From: Pseudarthrobacter raffinosi | GTDB lineage: Bacteria; Actinomycetota; Actinomycetes; Actinomycetales; Micrococcaceae | Direction of reading: 5' to 3' | DNA: 64,000 nucleotides | NCBI RefSeq assembly: GCF_023913735.1 | Contig: NZ_JAMXBH010000007.1 | Span: 1 to 64,000, forward strand | In this document: piece by piece, positions 53,962 to 62,878 of the stretch | How the letters are laid out: each line of letters begins with the position of its first letter | How positions within the stretch are numbered: the first letter of the stretch is position 1 | Notes under the pieces: model-generated | The model's input: the letters and a program-made list of their open reading frames with translations, nothing else | What the model was told of the DNA's origin: nothing | Databases searched by the model: none | Made by a program: the position numbers and the translations under genes

Positions 53962-54201
53962 GGAAAGAATCCTCTTCTTCAACTGCCGGGGGCGGGAGAT
54001 GCGATGTGACTATTGATACTAGTGTTACTTAAGTTATTGATGTTTCAAATGTGATCTATGTGAATCTCTCACGAAAGTTCGCCTAGCACAAGAATTCCGC
54101 CCCACGCAGAATAAAGAGTTTTATGGAGTGTCGCGTGATTCGCGGCAGTGGCGGCCAATCCCGACTAGGCGGCAGGGCTCCGGCCGTGGCAACCTTGAAC
54201 C

Positions 54202-54555
54202 GTGAGTAACGTAGAAAGCCTTGTGGGCGAGTGGCTGCCCCTGCCGGATGTCGCGCAGTTGTTGGACGTTTCGATTACGAGAGTCCATGGCCTTATTGAT
54301 GAACGGGCTTTGGCGGCCCTGCGGGTCGGGGAGCGCCGGATACGTTCAGTTCCGGCCGCGTTTATCCTGGACGGCCAGGTTGTCGACAGCCTCAAAGGGA
54401 CCATTGTGGTCCTGGCGGACGCCGGCTATTCCGACGAGGATCTCATCGTCTGGCTGTTTACCCCCGACGAGTCGCTCCGCGGCCGGCCGATTGATGCATT
54501 GCGGGAAGGCCGCAAGACGGAAATCAGGCGCCGGGCCCAGACCCTGGCCTGGTAA
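54202..54555 (+). CDS. Rv2175c-family DNA-binding protein
   Basis: 117 residues. The N-terminal winged-helix-like region WLPLPDVAQLLDVSITRVHGLIDERALAALRVGERRIRSVP (about 11-51) is followed by a C-terminal helical part with GTIVVLADAGYSDEDLIVWLFTPDESL. Rv2175c is phosphorylated by PknL, which lies beside it in mycobacteria and here one gene away, and phosphorylation abolishes DNA binding. Its N-terminal phosphosite is not obvious in this shorter version. GTG 54202 lacks a clear ribosome-binding site. It is convergent with the idsA-like gene. Confidence 0.85.
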   Translation: MSNVESLVGEWLPLPDVAQLLDVSITRVHGLIDERALAALRVGERRIRSVPAAFILDGQVVDSLKGTIVVLADAGYSDEDLIVWLFTPDESLRGRPIDALREGRKTEIRRRAQTLAW

Positions 54556-54565
54556 GCAGCACAAA

Positions 54566-54587
54566 GGGCCCGGACGACGCCGGGCCC
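54566..54587 (+). terminator. Short hairpin after the Rv2175c-like gene
   Basis: GGGCCCGG-ACGACG-CCGGGCCC, a perfect 8-bp stem between the convergent genes at 54555 and 54616. There is no T-run, so termination efficiency is uncertain. Confidence 0.5.
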
Positions 54588-54615
54588 GCGGACGTGCCCA
54601 AGACGGGCGCCAGCG

Positions 54616-55710
54616 TCAGGATGCGCGGCTGACCGTCGCTTCCGCCAGCTTCCGCAGGGCAGTCTTGGGCAGTTCTTCCAGCGGCAGCTGTTCCAGTGCG
54701 TCATACGCCGCGGCGCCAAATTCGTTGATCAGCACTTCAGTGGCCTGAAGGGCCCCCGACTCTTCGATGATCCGGCGGATCTCGGCCACATCGGCGTCAC
54801 CCAGGTCAGGGCTGCCCAGCTTCGCATCGATAAACGCCGATTCTGCGGTTGATGCCTGGCCCAGCGCGAGGGCAATGAGTACGGTCCGTTTGCCTTCGCG
54901 GAGATCGTCACCTGCCGGCTTGCCCGTGGTGACAGGGTCCCCAAAGACGCCCAGGACGTCGTCGCGCAGTTGGAACGCCTCGCCCAGCGGCAACGCGAAG
55001 GCCGAGTAGCCCCGGAGCAACTCGTCCGGAGCGTCCGCCAAGGCGCCGCCAAGCGCCAGCGGGTGCTCAGTGGAATATTTGGCGGACTTGAACCTGATGA
55101 TGGACTGTGCCCGTGTCACTGCTCCGGCCCGGTCCCGGACAGGACCGGCCACTTCCTCCAGGATGTCAAGATACTGCCCCGCCATCACCTCGGCACGCAT
55201 GAGGTTGAAGATCAGCCGTGCCCTGCTGCCGGCAGCCGCCTGTGCGCCGATGTCCGTGAAGGCCTCCTCGCTGAACGAGAGGCAAAGATCCCCGGTGAGG
55301 ATCGCGGCTGCCTGCCCAAACCGCTCGCTGTCCAGGGCCCAGCCCTGCGCGTGGTGCAGCTGGCTGAAGCGGCGATGCACGCTGGGGCCGCCCCGCCGCG
55401 TGTCCGAGCGGTCAATGATGTCGTCATGGATCAGGGCAGCTGCCTGGAAGAGCTCCAGGGCCGATCCCGCCGTCACGATTTCCTGGGCCGCCGGCTCGCC
55501 GCCCGCGCCGCGCCATCCCCAGTAGCACATCAGCGCACGGAGCCTTTTGCCGCCGGTCACCAGGTTGGAAATGGAACCCATGATGGGATCGATATCGGGT
55601 GATATGGCGGCCATCAGGGATTGCCGCGTGGTGAGGAAGTCTGTCAGCTCACCGGCAACGGCGGCGACGAATGCAGTCTGCTCAATCCTTAGCTGCTCTG
55701 AAACGCTCAC
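54616..55710 (-). CDS. Polyprenyl (geranylgeranyl) diphosphate synthase, IdsA2 type
   Basis: 364 residues. The first aspartate-rich motif is LIHDDIIDRSDTRRG (near residue 95), the second LRDDVLGVFGDPVTTGKPAGDDLREGKRT. The Ala/Leu residues before the first motif (LELFQAAALIH) suggest a C15-C20 product, but chain length is not certain. It makes allylic prenyl diphosphates for carotenoids, quinones or membrane lipids, and equals Rv2173 in position. It begins with GTG overlapping the lipoprotein stop by four bases (GTGA). Confidence 0.9.
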   Translation of the reverse strand: MSVSEQLRIEQTAFVAAVAGELTDFLTTRQSLMAAISPDIDPIMGSISNLVTGGKRLRALMCYWGWRGAGGEPAAQEIVTAGSALELFQAAALIHDDIIDRSDTRRGGPSVHRRFSQLHHAQGWALDSERFGQAAAILTGDLCLSFSEEAFTDIGAQAAAGSRARLIFNLMRAEVMAGQYLDILEEVAGPVRDRAGAVTRAQSIIRFKSAKYSTEHPLALGGALADAPDELLRGYSAFALPLGEAFQLRDDVLGVFGDPVTTGKPAGDDLREGKRTVLIALALGQASTAESAFIDAKLGSPDLGDADVAEIRRIIEESGALQATEVLINEFGAAAYDALEQLPLEELPKTALRKLAEATVSRAS

Positions 55711-56234
55711 TTGGCTGACTCAGCAGCCACGTTGGCGCCGATGGTGAACGTGGAAACACCGGCCGCTTCGACGGCGGCGATGTTGACCGTCTCGGAGTCG
55801 TTCCGGACGAAGTCCTTGGAAGCAACGGCGCCCACTGCGTCGCCGGGGACGGCTTTGAATCCCTGCGCCTCCAGGTGCTTTGTGTAGAAATCCACGACGG
55901 CGGCAGTCGGGGCATTGATGCTTGCCACGAGTGCCGCGGTGGCGGGCGTTGAGGTCTTGTCAAAGCTGCTCGAAATCACCGTGGCGCCGGGCATCAGGGG
56001 AAGCAGCGTTTCCGGGAACCCTGCGACGATTGTCCCAACAGTGGCGGAAGTTCCCGGCGACGCCGTCGGACTGGCGGAGGCGGTGATGCTGGCGCCGTCC
56101 GACGCTGGTGAGGAGGTAACTGGGGAGGATGATGTCACTCCGGGCTCCGCGGGGCTGCAGGCAGCGAGGGCCAGTATTGCGCCCGCGGCCAGTGCCGCTA
56201 ATCCTGTTGGCTTAAGACTTCTCATGACGGTCAC
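55707..56234 (-). CDS. Hypothetical lipoprotein
   Basis: About 175 residues. It starts with a Leu/Ala signal segment and lipobox LAAC (Cys about residue 26), then a Ser/Thr/Pro linker (SSSPVTSSPASDGASITASASP) and a compact C-terminal domain from about residue 60 (GFPETLLPLMPGATVISSSFD...). AGGAGG nine bases before GTG 56234 fixes the start; internal ATG 56225 is close behind. The function is unknown. It is translationally coupled to the prenyl synthase gene, but this may reflect operon packing only. Confidence 0.8.
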   Translation of the reverse strand: MTVMRSLKPTGLAALAAGAILALAACSPAEPGVTSSSPVTSSPASDGASITASASPTASPGTSATVGTIVAGFPETLLPLMPGATVISSSFDKTSTPATAALVASINAPTAAVVDFYTKHLEAQGFKAVPGDAVGAVASKDFVRNDSETVNIAAVEAAGVSTFTIGANVAAESAK

Positions 56235-56295
56235 AGGGACTGTCCTCCTGGTGTTGATGCCGGATTCAGCCTCCAGTTTAGTCAGTACCAACCGA

Positions 56296-56301
56296 TACAA
56301 T
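56296..56301 (+). promoter_or_regulatory. -10 box (TACAAT) for leaderless dinB
   Basis: TACAAT ends seven bases before GTG 56309, so transcription would begin at the start codon; there is no ribosome-binding site. No SOS box was recognised. Confidence 0.5.
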
Positions 56302-56308
56302 TGCCGGT

Positions 56309-57532
56309 GTGGGGCCTGAGCGGAACAACCAGTACACCGAAGCGGGTCTTCGTGAGCTCCGGCGTAACTGCATCATGCACGTGGACATGGACGCCTTCTT
56401 CGTCTCCGTGGAGCTTCGCACGCGGCCGGAACTCCGCGGCAAACCGGTGATCGTTGGATTTCCCGCGGACCGCTCAGTGGTCCTCTCGGCGTCGTATGAA
56501 GCACGCGCGTTCGGGGTGAAGTCGGCCATGCCCATGGTGGTCGCCGCCAGGATGTGCCCCAAAGCGGTCATCATTGAACCGCGCCACAAGCTGTACTACG
56601 AGGTTTCCGCCCAGCTGATGGAAATCTTCGAGTCCATCACCGATCTCGTGGAACCGCTGAGTGTGGACGAAGCCTTCCTGGACGTCGGCGGCGCCATCCG
56701 CCGGTTGGGACCCCCGCGCGTCATCGGTGAATTGATCCGGCGCCGGGTGGCTGCCGAACTGGGCATTACGGCCTCCGTGGGCATTGCAGCCAGTAAGTTC
56801 GTGGCCAAGATTGCTTCCACGCGTTGCAAGCCGGACGGGCTGTTGTTGATTGGACCCGACGAGACAGTGCCCTACCTCCACAGCCTGCCCGTCGGGGCCT
56901 TGTGGGGAATCGGCGCGAAGACGACGGACGTCCTTGCCCGGATGGGCATCCGGACGGTGGCGGACGTGGCAGCCACGCCGGTGTCCTCCCTTAGGAAAAT
57001 GCTGGGTGCCACCGGTGAGCACGTGTACCGGTTGTCGTGGGGGATCGATCCGCGGCCTGTGACCCCCGTGAGGCTCGAGAAGAGCATCGGGGCTGAGGAG
57101 ACGTTCGCCGTGGACACGGGCGATGACGGGCTGATCGCCCGGGAATTGCTGCGGCTTTCCCACCGGACGGCAGGACGGCTGCGGAGTTCGGGGATGGTGG
57201 CACGGACGGTGGCGTTGAAACTCCGCTACGCCGACTTTTCCACCATCACCAGGAGCCGCACTGTGCACACACCCCTGGACAGCGCCCAGCTGATTTACGC
57301 CGTGGCCATCCAGCTCCTGGAATCATTGGGGAGCCGTCCCATGACCGTGCGGCTTGTTGGCATCCGGGCCGAGCAGCTCGAAGACACCGCCAACACGTCC
57401 CTTCAGCTGAGCCTTGACCGCCGGGATGACAACTGGCGGGCAGCAGAACAGGCCCTGGACGAGGTCAGCCGGAAGTTCGGAAACAAATCGATTCTCCCCG
57501 CCAGCCTGCTGGATTCGGGAAACGGGTCTTAG
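56309..57532 (+). CDS. dinB: DNA polymerase IV (Y family)
   Basis: 407 residues. It has the palm motifs HVDMDAFFVSVELR, YEARAFGVKSAMP and LSVDEAFLDVGG with all catalytic Asp/Glu residues, followed by the helix-hairpin-helix thumb (GIGAKTTDVLARMGI) and a little-finger domain. It performs error-prone lesion bypass. The C-terminus is not a clear clamp-binding motif, although GNKSILPASLLDSG is plausible for the region. GTG 56309 appears leaderless. Divergent from the lipoprotein gene. Confidence 0.93.
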   Translation: MGPERNNQYTEAGLRELRRNCIMHVDMDAFFVSVELRTRPELRGKPVIVGFPADRSVVLSASYEARAFGVKSAMPMVVAARMCPKAVIIEPRHKLYYEVSAQLMEIFESITDLVEPLSVDEAFLDVGGAIRRLGPPRVIGELIRRRVAAELGITASVGIAASKFVAKIASTRCKPDGLLLIGPDETVPYLHSLPVGALWGIGAKTTDVLARMGIRTVADVAATPVSSLRKMLGATGEHVYRLSWGIDPRPVTPVRLEKSIGAEETFAVDTGDDGLIARELLRLSHRTAGRLRSSGMVARTVALKLRYADFSTITRSRTVHTPLDSAQLIYAVAIQLLESLGSRPMTVRLVGIRAEQLEDTANTSLQLSLDRRDDNWRAAEQALDEVSRKFGNKSILPASLLDSGNGS

Positions 57533-57600
57533 CCTGGCGCCGGCACCATGCGTGCGTGTTTCGGGAAGGTGATGGCCGTCTTTCAGAACGGCCCCCGACA

Positions 57601-57624
57601 AACTATCCTTATATGTACATAGTT
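57601..57624. promoter_or_regulatory. AT-rich palindromic region upstream of the DUF3040 gene
   Basis: AACTAT (57601-57606) and ATAGTT (57619-57624) flank a perfect ATGTACAT palindrome (57613-57620). The stretch is unusually AT-rich for this DNA and lies 170 bases before the gene, so it may combine promoter and operator. ATGT-N-ACAT symmetry is seen at PadR-type sites, but the binder here is unknown. Confidence 0.35.
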
Positions 57625-57796
57625 CTCAGTTATTGCCGGACTTCTTGGACATGCTGCAGTTCCAAAGGCCCGCATGCCGGTGTTCGCTTTCCGCCATCGT
57701 CGGCGGGGCGGGAACCTCCCGGGCATGCCGGTCGTTATCGGAGCAGTAGTACGGGATGGGACCAGCCCGGACGTTGGCCTACTTAAGGAGGTCGTG

Positions 57797-58171
57797 ATGC
57801 CGCTCTCGGAGCACGAACAGAAGCTGCTGGAGCAGCTGGAGAAGCAGCTGCACGAGGACGATCCGAAATTCGCGAATTCCATGGGTTCGGATCCCGGGCG
57901 AACGTGGTCCACCCGTCACATCGTGATTGGTGTGCTCTGCACCCTCGCGGGGATCGCCGTGCTCCTGGTCGGCGTTACAGTCCCGAACATCTTTGTCGGT
58001 GTCCTGGGCTTTGTGGTTATGGGCGGCGGTGTGTACTTCGCCACAATGCGCAACGCTGCAGGCGGCAAGCAGCGCTCCGCACCTGGCACAGGTAAGTCCG
58101 GAAAGCCCAGGAGTTCATTTATGTCCAGCCTGGAAGAGCGCTGGGACGAGCGCCGCCGCGACGAATCCTAA
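57797..58171 (+). CDS. DUF3040 membrane protein
   Basis: 124 residues. It begins PLSEHEQKLLEQLEKQLHEDDPKFANSM, the DUF3040 signature, followed by two membrane helices (HIVIGVLCTLAGIAVLLVGV and IFVGVLGFVVMGGGVYFA) and a basic, Ser/Gly-rich tail. The role is unknown, but the gene commonly lies just upstream of mraZ in actinobacteria. A perfect AAGGAGGT (57785-57792) fixes ATG 57797. A strong terminator follows and isolates it from the dcw cluster. Confidence 0.88.
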   Translation: MPLSEHEQKLLEQLEKQLHEDDPKFANSMGSDPGRTWSTRHIVIGVLCTLAGIAVLLVGVTVPNIFVGVLGFVVMGGGVYFATMRNAAGGKQRSAPGTGKSGKPRSSFMSSLEERWDERRRDES

Positions 58172-58252
58172 GGCAGCGCCTGCAAGTCCGGTGCAATGGC
58201 CATAGGTTCAGGCCTGCCCTCCATTTCGCTCCCCACGGTCAGGATGACCGCA

Positions 58253-58282
58253 GCAGAAGACCCGCCACGGCGGGTCTTCTGC
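58253..58282 (+). terminator. Terminator after the DUF3040 gene
   Basis: GCAGAAGACCCGCC and GGCGGGTCTTCTGC form a perfect 14-bp inverted repeat with AC between, followed by GTTT. Confidence 0.85.
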
Positions 58283-58539
58283 GTTTAACCCGCAACAGGT
58301 AGCGGCCGGTGCCCTTTTGCGCGCTGGAAACGACCCCTACTGCGGCCCGGATGAGCGGCCGGACGCCCGCGGATCCGCCGTCAGCGTCAGATGAAAGCCC
58401 GACGTCGGCCTGGCACCGCCGTCGGGCAGATATGGTTCGCACCGAAACGGCGCCGGGCCCTCCACTTCCATCCACCGCCTGCTCCCGCGCCATTTGGGGG
58501 ACGAAGGCCTGAAATGGGGGAATATTGGCTTGATTTGCG
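58283..58539. other. Noncoding leader region of the dcw cluster
   Basis: About 257 bases between the DUF3040 terminator and the mraZ promoter. Short open frames occur on both strands but none has a credible start or product. No RNA gene or repeat was recognised. Confidence 0.5.
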
Positions 58540-58567
58540 TTGACTGTGGTGGAAAGTGGAGTAATGT
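58540..58567 (+). promoter_or_regulatory. Promoter of the mraZ-rsmH-fts cluster
   Basis: TTGACT (58540-58545), 16-base spacer, TAATGT (58562-58567). Initiation near 58574 gives a leader of about 63 bases before mraZ. The MraZ repeats overlap the spacer and -10, so a repressor bound there would block RNA polymerase. Confidence 0.7.
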
Positions 58568-58569
58568 GG
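58546..58569 (+). promoter_or_regulatory. MraZ box: three GTGG repeats at 10-bp spacing
   Basis: GTGG occurs at 58546-58549, 58556-58559 and 58566-58569, exactly one helical turn apart, and the latter two extend to AAAGTGG and AATGTGG. MraZ rings in E. coli bind TGGGN repeats at this spacing, and in Mycoplasma AAAGTGG repeats. Autorepression of the cell-division cluster is the likely result. Confidence 0.75.
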
Positions 58570-58636
58570 AGGACATAAGAGGGTAGTTGCAACACAGGGG
58601 ATGTGCAGTTCCTGACGGCAGACAGGCGGTGGGCCA

Positions 58637-59065
58637 GTGTTTCTGGGCACACACTCGCCACGTCTGGACGAAAAGGGCCGAATTATCCTCCCTGCGAAGT
58701 TCCGTGAGGAGCTTGCCAGCGGGCTTGTTCTCACCAGGGGACAGGAACGGTGCATCTACGTCTTCAGTGAGCAGGAATTTGCACGTGTCCACGAGCAAAT
58801 GCGGGAGGCGCCCATTTCCTCCAAGCAGGCCCGGGACTACATCCGCGTCTTTCTCTCTGGAGCCTCGGACGAGGTACCTGACAAGCAGGGGCGCATCACC
58901 ATTCCGGCCGCGCTCCGGGAGTACGCAGGCCTCGGCAGGGAACTGGCCGTCATCGGTGCAGGAACCCGGGCCGAGATCTGGGATGCCCAGGCCTGGAACG
59001 AGTACCTCGCGGAGAAGGAAACCGCCTTCTCCGAAACCGACGACGCCATTCCGGGGATCCTGTGA
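58637..59065 (+). CDS. mraZ: Transcriptional regulator MraZ
   Basis: 142 residues containing two swapped-hairpin AbrB-like halves: [24 protein letters not shown] (1-24) and [22 protein letters not shown] (about 76-97), each with the conserved D-x-K/Q-GR pattern. MraZ forms ring oligomers and represses its own dcw promoter. GTG 58637 follows a weak GGCGGTGGG. It is first gene of the division/wall cluster and lies 169 bases before rsmH. Confidence 0.94.
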   Translation: MFLGTHSPRLDEKGRIILPAKFREELASGLVLTRGQERCIYVFSEQEFARVHEQMREAPISSKQARDYIRVFLSGASDEVPDKQGRITIPAALREYAGLGRELAVIGAGTRAEIWDAQAWNEYLAEKETAFSETDDAIPGIL

Positions 59066-59233
59066 TCACCTGAACGGCCCGGCGGACGCTTCTTGAACGA
59101 GATCTCCAGCCGCCCATCGGACAGTCAACCTGGCTCACTTCCCCGGAGCCAGGCCGGCAGGACGATAGGCGCGGATGGGGATCTGGCCCAAGAAGCAGCA
59201 CTACCAACACCCACGGCAGGAAAGGACGAAGGC

Positions 59234-60226
59234 ATGAACGATCACCCGAAGCCAACGTCCGAACGCCATGTGCCGGTCCTCAAGGACCGGTGCATCAATT
59301 TGTTGGCCCCCGGCTTCGAAGCTGCCCGCCTCCGAGGTGAGACCCCCATCGCGATTGATGCGACCCTCGGCATGGGCGGCCACTCTGAAGCCATGCTGGA
59401 GCGTTTCCCGGATCTGCACCTGATCGGCATCGACCGTGATGAGGAAGCCCTGGCACTGGCAGGGGAGCGGCTGGCGCCTTTCGCTTCCCGGACCGACCTG
59501 GTCCACGCCGTCTACGACGAAATCGCCGAAGTCCTCGAAGACCTGGGCGTGGCACAGGTTCATGGCATCCTGATGGACCTGGGCGTTTCATCCCTGCAGC
59601 TGGACCAGCGTGAGCGTGGCTTCGCCTATTCCTTTGACGCTCCGCTGGACATGCGGATGGACACCAGCCGCGGGCAGACCGCAGCAGATGTGGTTAACAA
59701 CTACAGCGAAGAGGATCTCGTCAGGATCATCCGGAAGTGGGGCGAGGAGAAGTTCGCCGGCAGGATCGCCAACAGGATTGTCGCGGCGAGGACAGTTAAG
59801 TCTTTCGCCACCACCGGGGAACTCGTGGAACAGATCCGCTCCGTGGTGCCGGCGGCAGCCGCCAAATCGGGCGGCCACCCGGCCAAACGGACGTTCCAGG
59901 CACTGCGCATTGAAGTGAACGAGGAACTCGACGTGCTGGAGCGCGCTGTTCCTGCCGCCGTGGCAGCAACGGCCCTGGGCGGACGCATCGTGGTGATGTC
60001 TTACCACTCCCTCGAGGACAAAATCGTCAAATCAGTTTTCCAGGCTGGCTCCAAATCCTCCGCGCCGCTCGGATTTCCGGTGGAGCTTGAGGAACACAAG
60101 GCCTTCCTCAAAACCCTGACCAAGGGCACCGAGGTACCCACCGCCGTCGAGATTGCAGAAAATCCGCGCGCAGCCTCCGCCAGGCTGCGGGCCGTGGAAC
60201 GTATCAGAGCCAGGAGAGAAGCATGA
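59234..60226 (+). CDS. rsmH: 16S rRNA (cytosine1402-N4)-methyltransferase
   Basis: 330 residues. It has [13 protein letters not shown] at the start, the SAM loop [47 protein letters not shown] and [13 protein letters not shown]. It methylates C1402 of 16S rRNA. AAAGGA precedes ATG 59234; the open frame begins at 59093 but the extra 47 residues are unlike the family. The stop overlaps the next ATG (ATGA). Confidence 0.94.
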   Translation: MNDHPKPTSERHVPVLKDRCINLLAPGFEAARLRGETPIAIDATLGMGGHSEAMLERFPDLHLIGIDRDEEALALAGERLAPFASRTDLVHAVYDEIAEVLEDLGVAQVHGILMDLGVSSLQLDQRERGFAYSFDAPLDMRMDTSRGQTAADVVNNYSEEDLVRIIRKWGEEKFAGRIANRIVAARTVKSFATTGELVEQIRSVVPAAAAKSGGHPAKRTFQALRIEVNEELDVLERAVPAAVAATALGGRIVVMSYHSLEDKIVKSVFQAGSKSSAPLGFPVELEEHKAFLKTLTKGTEVPTAVEIAENPRAASARLRAVERIRARREA

Positions 60227-60930
60227 GCACTGCCGCCGTCAAGAACTTCCCGGTCGTTTCCGGCAGCAGCGCCCCGGCGATCAGGTCGCTTCCTTCTGGC
60301 ACCGGCCGCAGGGAACGCACACCCCTGTCTGTGGTGCGTTCCGCCCCCAAGAAGCGCCGTGCGCCGTTTGTGGTGATGTGTTTCGCCTTGCTCGCTGTTG
60401 CGCTCGTAGCCGTGCTGGTCCTGAACATCTCAGTCTCTACCTCCCAGTACCAGCTGGTGGAACTGAGGGGTAAGCAAAGCACGCTGACCAAGCAGAACCA
60501 GGACCTGACACAGCAGGTCCAGAACTTCGAGGCGCCCCAGAACCTGGCGGCAAAGGCCTCAGACCTGGGCATGGTGGCTTCGACCGTCAAAGGCCAGATC
60601 GACCTCTCCACCCTTGCCGTCACGGGCAAGGCAACTCCGGCGGTGAAGGGTGGCGCGGCTGGATCGGTTATCCCTGCTCCAGCTGTAGAGGGAGTGCTCA
60701 CCGTGGTTCCCCCGGCGACGAAGTGGGAGCCGCTGACGAACCGTAAACCGGCTGCCGAGGAACCGGCCCCTGCTGCGGCCCCTGCTGCGGCCCCTGCATC
60801 GGCCCGGGCAGCGGCACCTGCCGCTGCAGCACAGCCGGCTGAAGCGCCCGCACCACCGGCACGTGCCGTGGAGCTCCACGGCGGTTCGGTTCCAGCACCC
60901 GAACAGAAGGTGCCCGGGTCTAACCGGTAG
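60223..60930 (+). CDS. FtsL-like septum protein with Ala/Pro-rich tail
   Basis: 235 residues. A basic cytoplasmic N-terminus is followed by a membrane helix ([21 protein letters not shown], about 50-70) and a short coiled-coil-like stretch ([26 protein letters not shown]), the FtsL/DivIC layout, then about 85 residues rich in Ala and Pro. It would sit in the membrane with the tail outside and help recruit FtsQ/FtsI partners. It equals Rv2164c, also Pro-rich, in position between rsmH and ftsI. Overlaps rsmH by four bases. Confidence 0.82.
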   Translation: MSTAAVKNFPVVSGSSAPAIRSLPSGTGRRERTPLSVVRSAPKKRRAPFVVMCFALLAVALVAVLVLNISVSTSQYQLVELRGKQSTLTKQNQDLTQQVQNFEAPQNLAAKASDLGMVASTVKGQIDLSTLAVTGKATPAVKGGAAGSVIPAPAVEGVLTVVPPATKWEPLTNRKPAAEEPAPAAAPAAAPASARAAAPAAAAQPAEAPAPPARAVELHGGSVPAPEQKVPGSNR

Positions 60931-60992
60931 CCGCTGAAGGACAACCAGTCAGGTAATAAACAGGCAACAAGGCGAGCAGCAAGGGAATCACG

Positions 60993-62789
60993 GTGGCGCA
61001 GAGGACGGGCAGGGCAAAAAGCGGCAAGGCCCCTAACGCCACCAAGCGGCTGCGCCTCGGCCTGGGCATTATGCTGACGCTGCTATTAGTGGTGGGCGGC
61101 AAGCTCTTTTTCGTCCAGGGGCTCGACGTCGGCGGGATGGCCGCAGCTGCGCTCGATTACCGGATGCGCGAGACTTCCCTCCCCGCCGAACGCGGCAGCA
61201 TCCTTGGCGCCAACGGGACGGTCCTGGCCAACAGTGTGATCCGCTACAACGTTGTGGTTGACCAAACCACCAACACGAAGACAGAGAAGTTCTGGCGCCT
61301 GGAGGAGGGCGTGGACAAACTTGTTGAAGTCAGCCGGGAGCAGGGCATCAGCGAACTCGCGGCTGTCCTGGGCATGGACGCTGACGAACTCAGGAACGCC
61401 GTGACGGGCGAATCGAAGTACCACATCGTCGCCAAGGACCTGAAGCCGGATGTCGAGCTCAGGGTCTCGGATCTCAGTATTCCCGGCATCGTCACTGAGG
61501 GCGTCAGCAAACGCGTGTATCCGAACGGTTCCGTGGCCGGCGGTATTATCGGCTTCCTCCAGGACGGCAACACCGGCCAGGCGGGGATCGAGCAGACCCA
61601 GGATGGGCTGCTGCGCGGGAAGGACGGCAAGCGGCTCTTCGAGATCGGTGCCGACGGTCTCCGGATTCCGGTCGGCGTGGATGACCTGACACCGCCGGAG
61701 GACGGCAAGGACGTCAAGCTCACGCTCAATTCCGATCTCCAGTATTTCGCCCAGCAGGCCATTCAGAGCCAGTCAGACAAACAGGGCGCCGAGTGGGGTG
61801 TCATCACGGTGATGGACGCCAAGACCGGTGACATTGTCGCGATGGCGGACACTAATGCCCCGGATCCGAACGATCCCGGACGGGTGGCTGCCAAGGACCG
61901 CGGCGTGCGCTCCGTTACCGCAGCGTATGAGCCCGGCTCGGTACAGAAGATGATCACGGCCGCCGCCTTGATTGAAGAAGGAAAATCCAGCCCCCTGGAT
62001 ACGTTCACTCTCGGACCGTCGTACACCGTGGACGGCCAGACCTTCACAGACGCCTTTACCCATGGCACCGAAGAGCGCACGCTCGCCGGCATCCTGGGTT
62101 GGTCAATGAACACCGGCACCGTGGCGGCCGGGTCGCGGCTGACCAAGGAACAACGGTACGACTGGCTTAAGAAATTCGGCATCGGCGAAGCCCCGGACAT
62201 TGGATTGCCGGCTACGGCCTCCGGCATTCTCACACCGGCTGACCAGTGGGACGGCCGCCAGGAATACACGGTGCTGTTCGGCCAGGGCGTATCGCAGTCC
62301 ACCCTGCAGACAGTCCGAGCCTTCCAGACGATCGCCAACAACGGTGTGATGCTCCAGCCGCGCCTGATTGACGCGTACGTTTCACCGGACGGAACAGAGG
62401 AGAAAGTCGCCCCGCAGCCTTCCCGCCAGGTGGTGTCGGACGGCACCGCGCAGCAGGTCCAGGACATCCTGGAAAGCGCGGTGACCGAAGGCCAGATCAA
62501 GGACGCCGCAATCGACGGATACCGGGTGGGGGCAAAAACCGGAACCTCTGAATCGCCGTGCGACGACGGGAAGTCAGGGTTCTGCGGCTACACCGCTTCC
62601 ATTGTGGGGATGGCACCGATGGATGATCCCCGGTTTATTGTTGAGGTGGTACTGCAGCGTCCCAAGGGCAATATCTACGGCATTACGCAGGGGCCGGTGT
62701 TCCGCTCGGTTATGAGCCAGGCACTGCGCACCTACAACGTCCAGCCGTCCGCGGGCGAACCGGCCAGGCTGCCGCAGTACGCCAAGTAG
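60993..62789 (+). CDS. ftsI: Penicillin-binding protein 3 / FtsI
   Basis: 598 residues, a class B transpeptidase for the septum. A membrane helix (LRLGLGIMLTLLLVVGGKLFF, about 21-41) leads to a non-catalytic dimerisation domain starting RMRETSLPAERGSI. Transpeptidase motifs are S-x-x-K in YEPGSVQKM, SMN in GWSMNTGTV and KTG in GAKTGTSES. GTG 60993 follows AAGGGAA. The catalytic set is complete and length is normal. It is 62 bases after the FtsL-like gene and precedes murE. Confidence 0.94.
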   Translation: MAQRTGRAKSGKAPNATKRLRLGLGIMLTLLLVVGGKLFFVQGLDVGGMAAAALDYRMRETSLPAERGSILGANGTVLANSVIRYNVVVDQTTNTKTEKFWRLEEGVDKLVEVSREQGISELAAVLGMDADELRNAVTGESKYHIVAKDLKPDVELRVSDLSIPGIVTEGVSKRVYPNGSVAGGIIGFLQDGNTGQAGIEQTQDGLLRGKDGKRLFEIGADGLRIPVGVDDLTPPEDGKDVKLTLNSDLQYFAQQAIQSQSDKQGAEWGVITVMDAKTGDIVAMADTNAPDPNDPGRVAAKDRGVRSVTAAYEPGSVQKMITAAALIEEGKSSPLDTFTLGPSYTVDGQTFTDAFTHGTEERTLAGILGWSMNTGTVAAGSRLTKEQRYDWLKKFGIGEAPDIGLPATASGILTPADQWDGRQEYTVLFGQGVSQSTLQTVRAFQTIANNGVMLQPRLIDAYVSPDGTEEKVAPQPSRQVVSDGTAQQVQDILESAVTEGQIKDAAIDGYRVGAKTGTSESPCDDGKSGFCGYTASIVGMAPMDDPRFIVEVVLQRPKGNIYGITQGPVFRSVMSQALRTYNVQPSAGEPARLPQYAK

Positions 62790-62878
62790 CATCAAGCCAG
62801 GCAGCAGTTCCCTTATTGCCCGCAGCGGAAGCAGTCTCCCGCGGGCATGATCCACTAGTACCACCATCGGAGATTCCC

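Noticed and set aside
54000..54201. Cyclic-di-AMP (ydaO) riboswitch before the LysM lytic enzyme
   Set aside because: Such elements precede some actinobacterial wall hydrolases, but this leader is short and AT-rich without the conserved GC-rich helices.
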